From Ignavibacteria bacterium (GTDB taxonomy: Bacteria; Bacteroidota; Ignavibacteria; Tepidaquicellales; Tepidaquicellaceae): 64,000 nucleotides of DNA. The DNA is taken from the NCBI GenBank assembly GCA_028714695.1, contig JAQTLX010000008.1, forward strand, positions 112,290-176,289, given 5' to 3'. A program made the translations under genes and the position numbers. Under the pieces are notes generated by a model. It was given only the letters and a program-made list of their open reading frames with translations, was not told the origin of the DNA and ran no database searches. Below are positions 18,121 to 26,214 of this stretch, piece by piece (within the stretch, counting starts at the first letter, position 1; the number at the start of each line of letters is the position of its first letter).

Positions 18121-19398
18121 ATGAAATTAATTGATAATGTAAAGAGTTTTAAGACGAATTTGAAAAATATGTTCATATCTGGAAATAATAGTTCATATCC
18201 AAACAGAACACCTATTTCATTTTATGATTTATTTAGTAGCATTAATCATTCAACAGAGGAATTATGTATCGGAACAGTTTATTCCTGCATTGACTTCCGT
18301 AGCAAATCATTAGCAAAAGCAATTCCAGTATTATATAGAAATGATGAAGCGGAAGACAATCCCGAAGTAGAAGACCATGAATTTATAAATGTATTGGAAA
18401 CACCAAATCAAAATTTATCAAGAGCCGAATTAATGATTAATACACTGGCGAATATGGACATCTATGGTGATGCTTATTGGTTTTTACTCAAAACAAAAAA
18501 ATATAATTCATTAAGAGAAATTCATATTCTAAATCCTAAATTTGTTCAAATATCAATTGACTATAATACAGGTTTGGTTAATGGTTATAATTATAGTTTT
18601 GTAGATAGTGGAAAAACTCAAAATATATTCTATGATGTAAATGACGTAATTCATTTTAAACATCAGAATTATATTAATTCATCTTCACCTTATGGATTAA
18701 GTATTATAAAACAAAATGCACTTGTTCTAAATATCTTTTTAGAAATGACAGTTTATCAATCCAATTTCCTAAATCATGATGGTATCCCTAGAGCTTATTT
18801 GCAGGCAAAGGATAACCCATCAGCAGAACAAATAAAAGCAATAAAGGAACAGTTCCAGGGTTTATATGCAGGTTCTAAAAATGCAGGAAAACTTCCAATT
18901 CTGGAAGGTGGAATGACTTTTGAAAAATTGAGTTTGTCACCAAAAGAATTAGATTATATTGAATCATTCAAACTATTTCAAAAGCAAGTATATGAAATGT
19001 TTCAAGTTCCTGAAGTATTACTCGGAACATCGCAGACTGTAAATCGTAGCACTTCACAAACTCATTTGACTTCATTTTATCAGAATACGATTGAACCAAT
19101 GCTAAATGTAATTGATGAAAAATGTAATCTATATCTTAAATTGAATTATAAAAAAGATAATATATTCTTAAAACATAAGCTCCCTGATATCATTGACCCT
19201 GATTTGGAGTATAAGACTTTAAGTTTCGGTTTGCAAAACGGAGCCATAAGCATAGAAGAATATAGAAAGTATTTACATTATTCAGGTAACAAAACAGTTG
19301 GAACATATCTAACACCGAATAATTCAGGAAATACAATTGATAATTCTGGAACTGGAAATGATAATGCAAATGATATGACTGAAGAACAACCAGTATAA
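18121..19398 (+). CDS. Portal protein (HK97-like)
   Basis: 425 residues with the family hallmarks: IGTVYSCIDFRSKSLAKAIP near the N-terminus, HEFINVLETPNQNLSRAELM, and a long C-terminal clip region (FQVPEVLLGTSQTVNRST). It forms the dodecameric ring for DNA passage. The usual neighbour downstream would be the protease; here it is a methyltransferase, because the packaging genes follow the tail genes. A GGTTTCG element lies 32 nt before the ATG. Confidence 0.88.
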   Translation: MKLIDNVKSFKTNLKNMFISGNNSSYPNRTPISFYDLFSSINHSTEELCIGTVYSCIDFRSKSLAKAIPVLYRNDEAEDNPEVEDHEFINVLETPNQNLSRAELMINTLANMDIYGDAYWFLLKTKKYNSLREIHILNPKFVQISIDYNTGLVNGYNYSFVDSGKTQNIFYDVNDVIHFKHQNYINSSSPYGLSIIKQNALVLNIFLEMTVYQSNFLNHDGIPRAYLQAKDNPSAEQIKAIKEQFQGLYAGSKNAGKLPILEGGMTFEKLSLSPKELDYIESFKLFQKQVYEMFQVPEVLLGTSQTVNRSTSQTHLTSFYQNTIEPMLNVIDEKCNLYLKLNYKKDNIFLKHKLPDIIDPDLEYKTLSFGLQNGAISIEEYRKYLHYSGNKTVGTYLTPNNSGNTIDNSGTGNDNANDMTEEQPV

Positions 19399-19459
19399 TT
19401 ATTATAAGTTATAACATAATTCATCAATAGGTTTCTTTTCTTTTTATAAGAGAGACCAT

Positions 19460-20293
19460 TTGGCGAAATTTGATAACGATAAGTATTATACAAATCCAGA
19501 ACTATCAAAACAACTAATTCAAAAAACAATCGTTGTATTACAGAAAGAAAATATAAACTTTGACGAATTGGAAGTAATAGAACCAGCAGCAGGAAATGGA
19601 AGTTTCTCAAATCATATTCCTAACTGCAAAGCATTTGACTTATTTCCAGAACATCCTTCAGTCATTAAACAAGACTTTTTAAAACTGGATATTCCATATA
19701 AACAAAACCGCCTTATTATTTCAAATCCTCCTTTTGGTGTTTGTTCATCAAAGGCAAGAACATTTATAAAAAAAGCAAATCAGATAAGTCAATATTACGC
19801 CTTTATATTACCAGCATCATTTTTGATTAACCGAATGAATTTAAATATTATCTATTCAGAACATTTAGGAAACATCATATTTGACAATGGACAGGGTGAA
19901 ACTAAGAAAGTTAATTGTTGCTTTATAATCTATAAAAGAATAAGTAAGATTGAATATAAGAGATATAAGTTAGAAGACCTGAACATCTGGGAATTAAGAA
20001 AGAATATCCCTTACAATCCTGATTATGACTTCAAGATGCTGAATTGGAATGGCGGTATTAATATCGGAAGAATATGGACTCAATCAGATGACTATTATCA
20101 TTCTAAAAAACTATACCTATACATTAAAGTAAATAACCAATCATTAAAGAATAGAATATATCAAGCATTATTAGACTGCAAACCTAACCTAATACAGCCT
20201 AGAATAAATAAAGGTTTGTATTTATCCGCTCCTTCAATCCACACCAGAGAGTTATATCAATATCTAATTGAAACAATACCAGAACTAAAATGA
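19460..20293 (+). CDS. Orphan DNA adenine methyltransferase (N6, probable)
   Basis: 277 residues, starting at TTG after AGAGAG. S-adenosylmethionine motif I is EPAAGNG at 41-47 and catalytic motif IV is NPPFG at 89-93; this order and the NPPF form are those of adenine-N6 methyltransferases, and the target site cannot be predicted. There is no restriction enzyme nearby, so it probably protects phage DNA or regulates genes. No separate target-recognition domain of the type I kind is visible; the C-terminal 110 residues probably read the target. Confidence 0.82.
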   Translation: MAKFDNDKYYTNPELSKQLIQKTIVVLQKENINFDELEVIEPAAGNGSFSNHIPNCKAFDLFPEHPSVIKQDFLKLDIPYKQNRLIISNPPFGVCSSKARTFIKKANQISQYYAFILPASFLINRMNLNIIYSEHLGNIIFDNGQGETKKVNCCFIIYKRISKIEYKRYKLEDLNIWELRKNIPYNPDYDFKMLNWNGGINIGRIWTQSDDYYHSKKLYLYIKVNNQSLKNRIYQALLDCKPNLIQPRINKGLYLSAPSIHTRELYQYLIETIPELK

Positions 20294-20347
20294 TGTAAAA
20301 ATGAATAAGTTATTTGTTGAATTATTGTTATTTTAGAAAAAAACAGT

Positions 20348-21193
20348 ATGGAAAAATTCATTAAAGCCACTCCTTTATTTACTGCTGCATTAATATTCAT
20401 GGGATATTGGAACCTACATTTCTATTATAGATATTTTGATATACAAATTTATGATTTTATTAATACAGGTGAAGTAATAGTTTCTTTTTTCCCGATTGCA
20501 TTAGAAACATTCTTATGGATGCTTGTTTATTTATTGTTCATAATGTTAGTGATAGTCAAACCCGAAGAAACCGAATCAGGGAAAAAAATGATGAAAGAAC
20601 GAGAATTTCTTTATAATATTAAAACAATTTTTAATAAAGAATCTTATCAAGGTGATAAATGGTATTATAAATTACATACTTTTATTTACAAATCAATGAA
20701 TATTGTTGCTCCATCTTTTCTTTTAATGGGATTTGTAGCAACGTGTATTAAATCGTTTATAATACTTAAATATGAAATAAATGAATTATATAAGTATTAT
20801 GGTATGGTAATTTTTGATATTGTGATACTTTATATGATACTTACGTTTTATATATCACCATATATTGATAAGCAAGTTTTTCGCAAATATAATAAAAATA
20901 TTGGACATATAACGACTATTGCTGAAATTATCATATTCTTTTTGTTAGTAAATACTTTATCAAATTTAAAAGAAGCAACGAAAGTCCTTCAAGGTAAACC
21001 AGAATATTATGTAACATTTCATTATAAAGATAGTTTATATACATCAGATTCTATTTCAGTCTTTGTAGGCAAAACACAAAACTATTTATTCATAAAGAAC
21101 CTTCAGTCCAATAAAAATTTAATATTCCCATCTGATAAACTTGAAAATCTGGAAATGAATAAAACTTATTATCCGAATAAGATATTTAAATGA
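20348..21193 (+). CDS. Multi-span membrane protein, unknown
   Basis: 281 residues with about five hydrophobic helices (roughly 8-28, 45-70, 115-137, 150-172, 188-205) and a C-terminal soluble domain of about 75 residues (YYVTFHYKDSLYTSDSISVF). The weak start site lies 54 nt after the methyltransferase. It is the last + strand gene of the late region apart from one very small ORF. It stands next to other accessory membrane proteins and may be a lysogenic-conversion or exclusion gene; no family recognised. Confidence 0.65.
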   Translation: MEKFIKATPLFTAALIFMGYWNLHFYYRYFDIQIYDFINTGEVIVSFFPIALETFLWMLVYLLFIMLVIVKPEETESGKKMMKEREFLYNIKTIFNKESYQGDKWYYKLHTFIYKSMNIVAPSFLLMGFVATCIKSFIILKYEINELYKYYGMVIFDIVILYMILTFYISPYIDKQVFRKYNKNIGHITTIAEIIIFFLLVNTLSNLKEATKVLQGKPEYYVTFHYKDSLYTSDSISVFVGKTQNYLFIKNLQSNKNLIFPSDKLENLEMNKTYYPNKIFK

Positions 21194-21462
21194 GTTTAAT
21201 CTGTATCTTATGACATTTGACGAATACTTCAATTAGAGACTAATTTTGCAGTTTAGTTCCTATTCCACCAACACCCTTTCCTCCATTGCTAGATTTTTGA
21301 GCAGTATGTGCAATAATTCTACATCAAAATCATTGAAAAACAAGCAAAAAACAAAGGAAATACGTATCTAATCAGGTATCAAATACCAATCAAAGATTGT
21401 GATATAGGGTTTTAATATGCCATATTTCGCTATTTAAAGCGTTATAGGAGGGCATCGGGGGG

Positions 21463-21506
21463 TTGGTTATATCCAATTATAAGCATATTTATTCATTTGG
21501 TTATAT
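21463..21506. repeat. Two TTGGTTATAT direct repeats, 34 bp apart
   Basis: Copies at 21463-21472 and 21497-21506. The same decamer occurs twice in tandem at 26099-26118 beside the attachment site. It may be a binding site for a phage protein such as the integrase or a regulator. Confidence 0.5.
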
Positions 21507-21782
21507 CAATACTGCAATAATAGAATAAAAATGAAGAAAACCTTCTGATTAGCAATCATACTGTCATTGTATCCCCATATATAAAAAAAGTTCTCGAGGA
21601 ATTGGGGGAGGAGGTGTCGGAGGGGTGCAAAAACTTTTTTGAGAAAAATTTGAGTTTATATTTCAATAGAGACAACAGTCTAATCAGATACTATCTATCT
21701 ATCCTTTACTAATAATAATACTGCTCGAAAAAAGGGCACTATTTTTTACCATACCAAAATTTTTCACCAGCAATAAAGTGTC

Positions 21783-21814
21783 TTGACATTATATACAAAT
21801 AATTTTACTTTATT
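21783..21814 (+). promoter_or_regulatory. Possible promoter for the small membrane gene
   Basis: TTGACA at 21783-21788 is followed after about 17-22 nt by TACTTTAT/TATTAT. The TTG to TAnnTTT spacing of about 20 nt resembles the Bacteroidota promoter layout. It lies about 60 nt before the ATG at 21876. Weak evidence. Confidence 0.25.
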
Positions 21815-21875
21815 ATGCGTGTCCTTCCTGATAGCATAGAATAATTCAAAACTTAAAATAAGGAGAATTATATCT

Positions 21876-22040
21876 ATGACTATATTTCTTATTTCTTATG
21901 CGGTATTTCTTGCTGTATTCAAAACCATAACAGTAATTATTTGCTGGGGATTGAATAAAAAACTGGATATATTATTGGTTCTAGATGCTATATTCGTTAT
22001 TCTTTTAATGATATATCATATAATAAGTATTGCAGAGTAG
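21876..22040 (+). CDS. Small membrane protein, unknown (54 aa)
   Basis: A 54-residue ORF with a strong AGGAG site 10 nt before its ATG. The product starts MTIFLISYAVFLAVFKTITV and has two hydrophobic helices (2-25 and 32-50) around a short basic loop (NKKLD). Its size and build resemble small toxins or holin-type peptides, but there is no further support. It is convergent with the - strand membrane gene that begins the accessory cluster. Confidence 0.55.
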   Translation: MTIFLISYAVFLAVFKTITVIICWGLNKKLDILLVLDAIFVILLMIYHIISIAE

Positions 22041-22088
22041 GAGGGCGGTCACCTGGCTGCAGACACTTGTTTGGTATTTTTTAAATTA

Positions 22089-23189
22089 TTAATCTTCAAG
22101 ATACAATGAATTTAACAAGAGTTCAATCTTTTTAAATAATTTTTCATAAATTAGAAACGGGAAGAAATTTTCTGAAACGTAGAAAAAATATATATCGTCC
22201 TTGTCATCATACGCAGCATCAAGAATTAGAAATTTTCTTTTTTTATACATAGAATTATCAGAAGCTCTTCTATAAGAAACATCAAAAATGAGAATGACAT
22301 AGTAAAGTTTATTAAAACCCGAATGGTCTATTGTTGGTTGGTTATTTTCATCATTATAAATTCTATGTTTGTAATCCTTTAAGAAACTATTACTGTAAAA
22401 AGAGTTTAAAGAGAAAGTTATAGATTTATTTGTTTTAACATTACCTAAATATATTTTACCATAATTATACTTTTCCTCAAAAAAAGAATTGCTTTCTACT
22501 GTATATATTCTTGCCGTAACATTAATATTGATATCGTTTATATCTATTAACCCTTCATTAATAAAGATTATCTCTGTTGTAGCCATATCTTCAATAGTAT
22601 ATTGAATCTTTAATAATGCAGGGATTTTTGCATAATATTCCTTCTCTGCTAATATTCTTTGTTCCGATAAAGCTTTATTCAAATATGCAATACTATTTGT
22701 AATAGAGTCAACACTTAAAGGTAATGTGGAAATACTTTTTGAAATTGAATTTAAGTTCTCAACAAAATTATTTGAAGCCCCAGAAATTGAATCTAATGTG
22801 CTAATCATTTTACTATAAGCAATTATACTATTATTTGAAACCCCAGAAATGGAATCCAAAGTGCTAATCATTCTATTATACGCAACTATACTTGTATCAA
22901 TCCCTTTCTTTGTTATCATCAAAGATTCTTTTGTTAGTTCGGATTGTTGATTACTGCTTGTATAAGTAAACACAGCGATGATAATAGCAATGATTCCAAT
23001 AATATTAGTTATCCCATTCCCAACGGATGGTATTGTTTTACTCCTTTTTGAGTAATAATCATATATATTATTTATTTTCCAGTTAGATTTCTTTTCTTTT
23101 TTATAATCCTTTATAATCGGAATAATTAAAAAAAATATAAAATATAAAACAAGTAGACCGATTAATAAATATGATAAAATAGTAATCAT
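22089..23189 (-). CDS. Two-span membrane protein with coiled-coil stalk, unknown
   Basis: 366 residues. Helix 1 is about 3-27, then a basic cytoplasmic loop, helix 2 about 60-80, and a large C-terminal part that by the positive-inside rule faces outward. Residues 85-180 are a coiled-coil stalk rich in Ser/Ile with a perfect-period 21-residue duplication (MISTLDSISG twice). Residues 200-300 are a beta-rich domain with the strand TTEIIFINEGLIDINDINI. The next gene upstream encodes a shorter protein with the same layout and the shared NEG motif, so the two are probably paralogues. Function unknown. Confidence 0.65.
   Translation of the reverse strand: MITILSYLLIGLLVLYFIFFLIIPIIKDYKKEKKSNWKINNIYDYYSKRSKTIPSVGNGITNIIGIIAIIIAVFTYTSSNQQSELTKESLMITKKGIDTSIVAYNRMISTLDSISGVSNNSIIAYSKMISTLDSISGASNNFVENLNSISKSISTLPLSVDSITNSIAYLNKALSEQRILAEKEYYAKIPALLKIQYTIEDMATTEIIFINEGLIDINDININVTARIYTVESNSFFEEKYNYGKIYLGNVKTNKSITFSLNSFYSNSFLKDYKHRIYNDENNQPTIDHSGFNKLYYVILIFDVSYRRASDNSMYKKRKFLILDAAYDDKDDIYFFYVSENFFPFLIYEKLFKKIELLLNSLYLED
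22781..22906. repeat. 63-bp in-frame tandem duplication inside the membrane gene
   Basis: Two units (22781-22843 and 22844-22906) encode consecutive 21-residue repeats of the coiled-coil stalk. They differ at several bases, so the duplication is not very recent or is maintained by selection. Confidence 0.75.
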
Positions 23190-23280
23190 TGCATATTATT
23201 TATATTAATAAATATAATTTTTCTATTATAAGGATTTGTATTCATATTCATCCTTAATTATGGTGTAAGTAATGAAGTAA

Positions 23281-24063
23281 TTATTTATACCAATAATTAG
23301 AATAAATTGAGTCAACATTTTTTGCTAGAATCTTATTGTTAATTGACCTTATTGCCATAGATGAATCAACAATTTTATCATTACTATCAACTGCAAAATC
23401 CCAAACCGAAGTATAATAATTAATAAAATTAAATTGTTTCATATCGGGGAATCTATTGTATGAGATATTAAATGCAAGTATGCCATTTAAAGGCATACGT
23501 TTGTATGTGGAATTTAATCTAATAAATCTCTCTATATCTTTTATTTCTATAGCATTAAACATAACTTTTATACTATCATTCACATGTAATTCTTTTATAT
23601 AATTAGGATTCATATCTTTGGAATATTGCATTAGGTCAATATTGTTAAACCCATCGGTAAATCTGCCACACATAACATCTTTGGTAATTCGCAAATTTAA
23701 AATATCGTTAACACCTTCATTTTTTATTTTTATTCCGATTATTGATACTCGATTAGTATCTAATATTTGATATGTTTTAATGATAGGTTCAATTTGCATT
23801 AAAAATGTTTTGTTTTCAATATCAATCTGTTCAGATAATTTATTACTGGTAATAGCAGAAATTATAATAGCAGTAATCCCAAAAAGAGCGGTTATTATAA
23901 TGCCTGTAAGTTGGATATGAATTATGCCTCTTTGTGAATGTAAATATGAAGTTAAATTGCTTTCTTTACCTTTTGTATTATTATTGTAATCTATTAATAA
24001 TAAAATCAAAGCAACTATGAAAAAGCTACCTAATATAAAATACAATAAATAAATTGAGGACAT
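23281..24063 (-). CDS. Two-span membrane protein, probable paralogue of its neighbour
   Basis: 260 residues: helix 1 about 4-25, loop, helix 2 about 50-72, then an external-type soluble domain with the strand SIIGIKIKNEGVNDILNLRI, which parallels the NEG strand of the downstream protein. The long coiled-coil stalk of the neighbour is nearly absent. No ribosome-binding site is obvious. Convergent in role but not in function known; a cell-envelope role such as exclusion of other phages is only a guess from position. Confidence 0.62.
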   Translation of the reverse strand: MSSIYLLYFILGSFFIVALILLLIDYNNNTKGKESNLTSYLHSQRGIIHIQLTGIIITALFGITAIIISAITSNKLSEQIDIENKTFLMQIEPIIKTYQILDTNRVSIIGIKIKNEGVNDILNLRITKDVMCGRFTDGFNNIDLMQYSKDMNPNYIKELHVNDSIKVMFNAIEIKDIERFIRLNSTYKRMPLNGILAFNISYNRFPDMKQFNFINYYTSVWDFAVDSNDKIVDSSMAIRSINNKILAKNVDSIYSNYWYK

Positions 24064-24175
24064 TTATAAAATTAGATGAATTAATAATAAAAAATTACTT
24101 ACTATTAAATTAATCTTTATGTAACACTGTTTCAATTCATAATTATAATAGCCATAAATATCCAATCATTTGTAT

Positions 24176-24691
24176 TTACAGTATAAAATTTTCTGATTCA
24201 TGATTTTTCTTGCCAGTTATAATTTCTTTATATATTTTTTCACTAAATGGTCTAGAATAAACATTCCCATTCACAAACCATTCATATAGTTTATATAGTT
24301 TGATGATTGGAAGTTTTTGAAATTCTTTTGAATATTTTTTTACATATAATTTTGGGTTCCACATAAAATAAAGCGTAATATATTTTTCAAAAAACATTCT
24401 TAAGATTGGAATTAGATTTGTTTGCAGAAAATCACTTCTTTCAAGCATATAACCCATAGAATCTATATCATTCAAATAACCAGTTTTTTTGTTTCTTTTC
24501 CATCCCTTATTCTGGATAAATTGATCGTAAAATTTAAATTCCAACTCATTTTGTTTATTGATATAAAAAAGACCGTTCTTTTTTACTTTTCTATTCGAAT
24601 TTAGGTAATAAACAATAGCATTGTATTCATGCAAATTTGGAAATTCGAAATAAATGGTTTCTCCGTTTTTTTCTTGCACTTCAATTTTCAT
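24176..24691 (-). CDS. Accessory phage protein, unknown (171 aa)
   Basis: Good AAGGA site before the start. The protein begins MKIEVQEKNGETIYFEFPNL and has a mixed alpha/beta composition with many Tyr, Lys and Phe; one moderately hydrophobic stretch (ILRMFFEKYITLYFMW) near 97-112 is not a clear membrane segment. Its upstream region carries a double-heptad element also found in front of the integrase, so the two genes may be controlled together. No family recognised. Confidence 0.6.
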   Translation of the reverse strand: MKIEVQEKNGETIYFEFPNLHEYNAIVYYLNSNRKVKKNGLFYINKQNELEFKFYDQFIQNKGWKRNKKTGYLNDIDSMGYMLERSDFLQTNLIPILRMFFEKYITLYFMWNPKLYVKKYSKEFQKLPIIKLYKLYEWFVNGNVYSRPFSEKIYKEIITGKKNHESENFIL

Positions 24692-24724
24692 AATCTTTAT
24701 TCCTTCTTTTAATTTTTAGTTTTA

Positions 24725-24759
24725 TAAAGTTATAAAATAATTGTTACCAAAATGTTATC
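24725..24759 (-). promoter_or_regulatory. Double-heptad control element upstream of the 24,176-24,691 gene
   Basis: On the - strand GATAACA, four bases, GGTAACA, nine bases, TAACTTTA. The same arrangement with identical spacing lies ahead of the integrase. Two direct heptads one helical turn apart suggest a binding site for a regulator next to a TAnnTTTR -10-like box. Confidence 0.45.
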
Positions 24760-24804
24760 TATTTTGATTTTATTTTAGAAAAGATTTTGTTAAGCGAAAT
24801 AAAA

Positions 24805-24831
24805 AAAGGAAGGTTATTTATACCTTCCTTT
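24805..24831 (-). terminator. Rho-independent terminator of the integrase gene
   Basis: Stem AAAGGAAGG (24805-24813) and CCTTCCTTT (24823-24831), nine-base loop; on the - strand it is followed by a run of T. It lies 60 bp after the integrase stop. Confidence 0.75.
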
Positions 24832-24890
24832 CAATGTTGGCGGGATGTTTGGTTTTTAAATTGCTAAATTTAATCTATTTATTACGTTAA

Positions 24891-25955
24891 TCAGATTGCT
24901 ACTTTCATTTGGTTCATTCCGTCTAATAATTCATCCGTATCCGAATAATGCAAATAAATTTCTGTTGTTTGTATTTTTGAATGCCCGAGCAGTTTTTTTA
25001 AAGCATATATATTATTGGTTGCTTTTAGATAATTCACCGCAAAACTATGTCTGAATGAATGAAAACACAAATCAGAATTTAAATTTAATTGTTTCTTTGT
25101 TCTGGTGAATTGTGTTGTCGCATAATCGTCATTAAGTTTAGTTCCAGATTTGCAAGTAAAAACATAGTTTTTGAAATTATCCTTTTTATACATTCCATCC
25201 AATAGATTATATAGGTTATCCGTAATAGGAATGTATCGGTTTTTTCTGCTTTTAGTTTTATGATTTGCTTTATTGATTACTTTTATTCTTCTATTGATAA
25301 AATCAATATCGGTCCACTGTAAATGAGTAATTTCTGCTTTTCTCATGCCTGTAAGAAGTGCAAATTTGCAGAAATTATAGAATAATGGAATAGTTATGCT
25401 TTCAAATATTGTTTTTATTTCTAAATCAGTGAAATTCAATCTTTCTTTTTCACAACCTTTATAATAATGAATTTTATCAGCAATATCAGTTTTAACCAGC
25501 TCCCAGAACTTCAATTTATTCAAATACGCTTTCATATTCCTAAGATGATGGTTTATTGTGCTTTCACCATACTTATTTTTGAGTAAAAACCTCTTAAATT
25601 CTTCAATCTGTAATGCTGTTAGTTTGTTCAGATTGATACTTTCACCGAAACATTTTTTTAGATTATCATAAATAAAATTCACATCATATTTGTTCTTTTT
25701 GTTGTTTGTGCAATAATAATCATAGATTTTCTGGTAACATTCCTTTAAAAATGCAGCATCACTATCGTCGACCATCATTAGGTTTTTTGCCTTTGAAACT
25801 GATAGGGTTTTTATAGGAGGCGTAAAGGTTTTTAATTCACCTTTTGCCAGTTCTTCATCTGCTAATCCAGTATTTTTTCTATTATATTTCTTTGTAAGTT
25901 CATTCTTATAAAATATCCAATAAGTTCCTGTGTTCTTTTGAAAACTTAAAAACAT
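24891..25955 (-). CDS. int: Tyrosine recombinase (phage integrase)
   Basis: 354 residues: an arm-binding type N-terminal domain (1-60), a SAM-like core-binding domain (about 65-160) and the catalytic domain. The catalytic residues are R205 (TGMRKAEI), H299 and R302 (HSFRHS), H325 (LGHS) and Y334 (TEIYLHY), all present. It joins phage and chromosomal attachment sites; the tRNA-Ala fragment 200 bp upstream of its start is the expected target. Start preceded by AAAAGGAGTTATTAAAA. It is probably regulated through the double-heptad element before it. Confidence 0.92.
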   Translation of the reverse strand: MFLSFQKNTGTYWIFYKNELTKKYNRKNTGLADEELAKGELKTFTPPIKTLSVSKAKNLMMVDDSDAAFLKECYQKIYDYYCTNNKKNKYDVNFIYDNLKKCFGESINLNKLTALQIEEFKRFLLKNKYGESTINHHLRNMKAYLNKLKFWELVKTDIADKIHYYKGCEKERLNFTDLEIKTIFESITIPLFYNFCKFALLTGMRKAEITHLQWTDIDFINRRIKVINKANHKTKSRKNRYIPITDNLYNLLDGMYKKDNFKNYVFTCKSGTKLNDDYATTQFTRTKKQLNLNSDLCFHSFRHSFAVNYLKATNNIYALKKLLGHSKIQTTEIYLHYSDTDELLDGMNQMKVAI

Positions 25956-25993
25956 ATTTTTAATAACTCCTTTTCATTTTATTTTTTGCACTA

Positions 25994-26028
25994 CAAATAT
26001 ATCCTGAAAATGTTACCAGATTGTTATC
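25994..26028 (-). promoter_or_regulatory. Double-heptad control element upstream of the integrase
   Basis: On the - strand GATAACA (26022-26028), four bases, GGTAACA (26011-26017), nine bases, TATATTTG (25994-26001), which matches the Bacteroidota -7 box TAnnTTTG. The gap to the integrase ATG is about 40 nt. Twin of the element at 24725-24759. Confidence 0.5.
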
Positions 26029-26098
26029 TATTTGAAAAATAGTTTTGGAAGTAAAAAAATAAAAGTTCCGTATTTCAAATGATAACTGCATAATTTGT

Positions 26099-26118
26099 TT
26101 GGTTATATTTGGTTATAT
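26099..26118. repeat. Tandem TTGGTTATAT pair near the attachment site
   Basis: Two perfect decamers back to back, 44 bp left of the tRNA fragment. Short direct repeats flanking the core are typical integrase arm-type sites. Two more copies lie at 21463-21506. Confidence 0.5.
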
Positions 26119-26161
26119 GCAAAAAGTTTAAAAATAGAAAGGAAATGGAAGTATATAGGAA

Positions 26162-26202
26162 TGGCATTCAGAAGGTAAGGGGTTCGACTCCCCTTATCTC
26201 CA
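26162..26202 (+). other. attR: 3' half of a tRNA-Ala(GGC) gene
   Basis: Read in tRNA numbering: T33 at 26162, anticodon GGC 26163-26165, stem 39-43 TCAGA, variable loop AGGTA, T stem AGGGG/CCCCT with loop TTCGACT at 26183-26189, acceptor strand TATCTCC and A73 at 26202; CCA is not encoded. U70 in the acceptor strand allows the G3-U70 pair that marks alanine tRNAs. The upstream bases do not form the other half, so this is only the 3' part that remains at the right junction after integration. A tmRNA end is the less likely alternative. Confidence 0.72.
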
Positions 26203-26214
26203 CATACATGAAAA

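Larger units (their letters stand above)
21194..21875. other. 682-bp intergenic stretch with gene remnants
   Basis: No complete gene. A - strand stretch at 21242-21310 could end a protein in a Gly-rich sequence (SSNGGKGVGGIGTKLQN), and an open + frame without a start covers about 21480-21712; both may be remnants. The middle holds two TTGGTTATAT copies and a G-rich spot near 21600-21630. A promoter-like segment precedes the small gene at 21876. Confidence 0.45.
1..26202. mobile_element. Siphovirus-type prophage, right part (left end outside window)
   Basis: Continuous A+T-rich DNA carrying HK97-type prohead protease, major capsid protein, connector, tail tube, tail chaperone, tape measure, tail tip and fibre, holin-like genes, both terminase subunits, portal and a tyrosine integrase. 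It ends at the 3' half of a tRNA-Ala(GGC) gene, after which composition and gene content become chromosomal. Nearly all genes are on the + strand; the integrase and three neighbours are on the - strand. A long non-contractile tail is inferred from the tape measure and the absence of any sheath protein. All structural genes look intact, so the element may be functional, but replication and repressor genes are not in the window. Confidence 0.93.

Noticed and set aside
21480..21712. Open + strand frame of about 75 codons
   Set aside because: No ATG or ribosome-binding site, G-rich run in the middle; kept only as a possible remnant in the intergenic entry.
23281..24063. Idea that the two-span proteins are holins or lysis proteins
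   Set aside because: They are much larger than holins, on the opposite strand to the late genes, and have big beta-rich external domains.
1..26202. Search for reverse transcriptase, retron, toxin-antitoxin or known anti-phage genes in the prophage
   Set aside because: No motif of these families was found in any frame; the unknown cassette genes are reported without such a claim.
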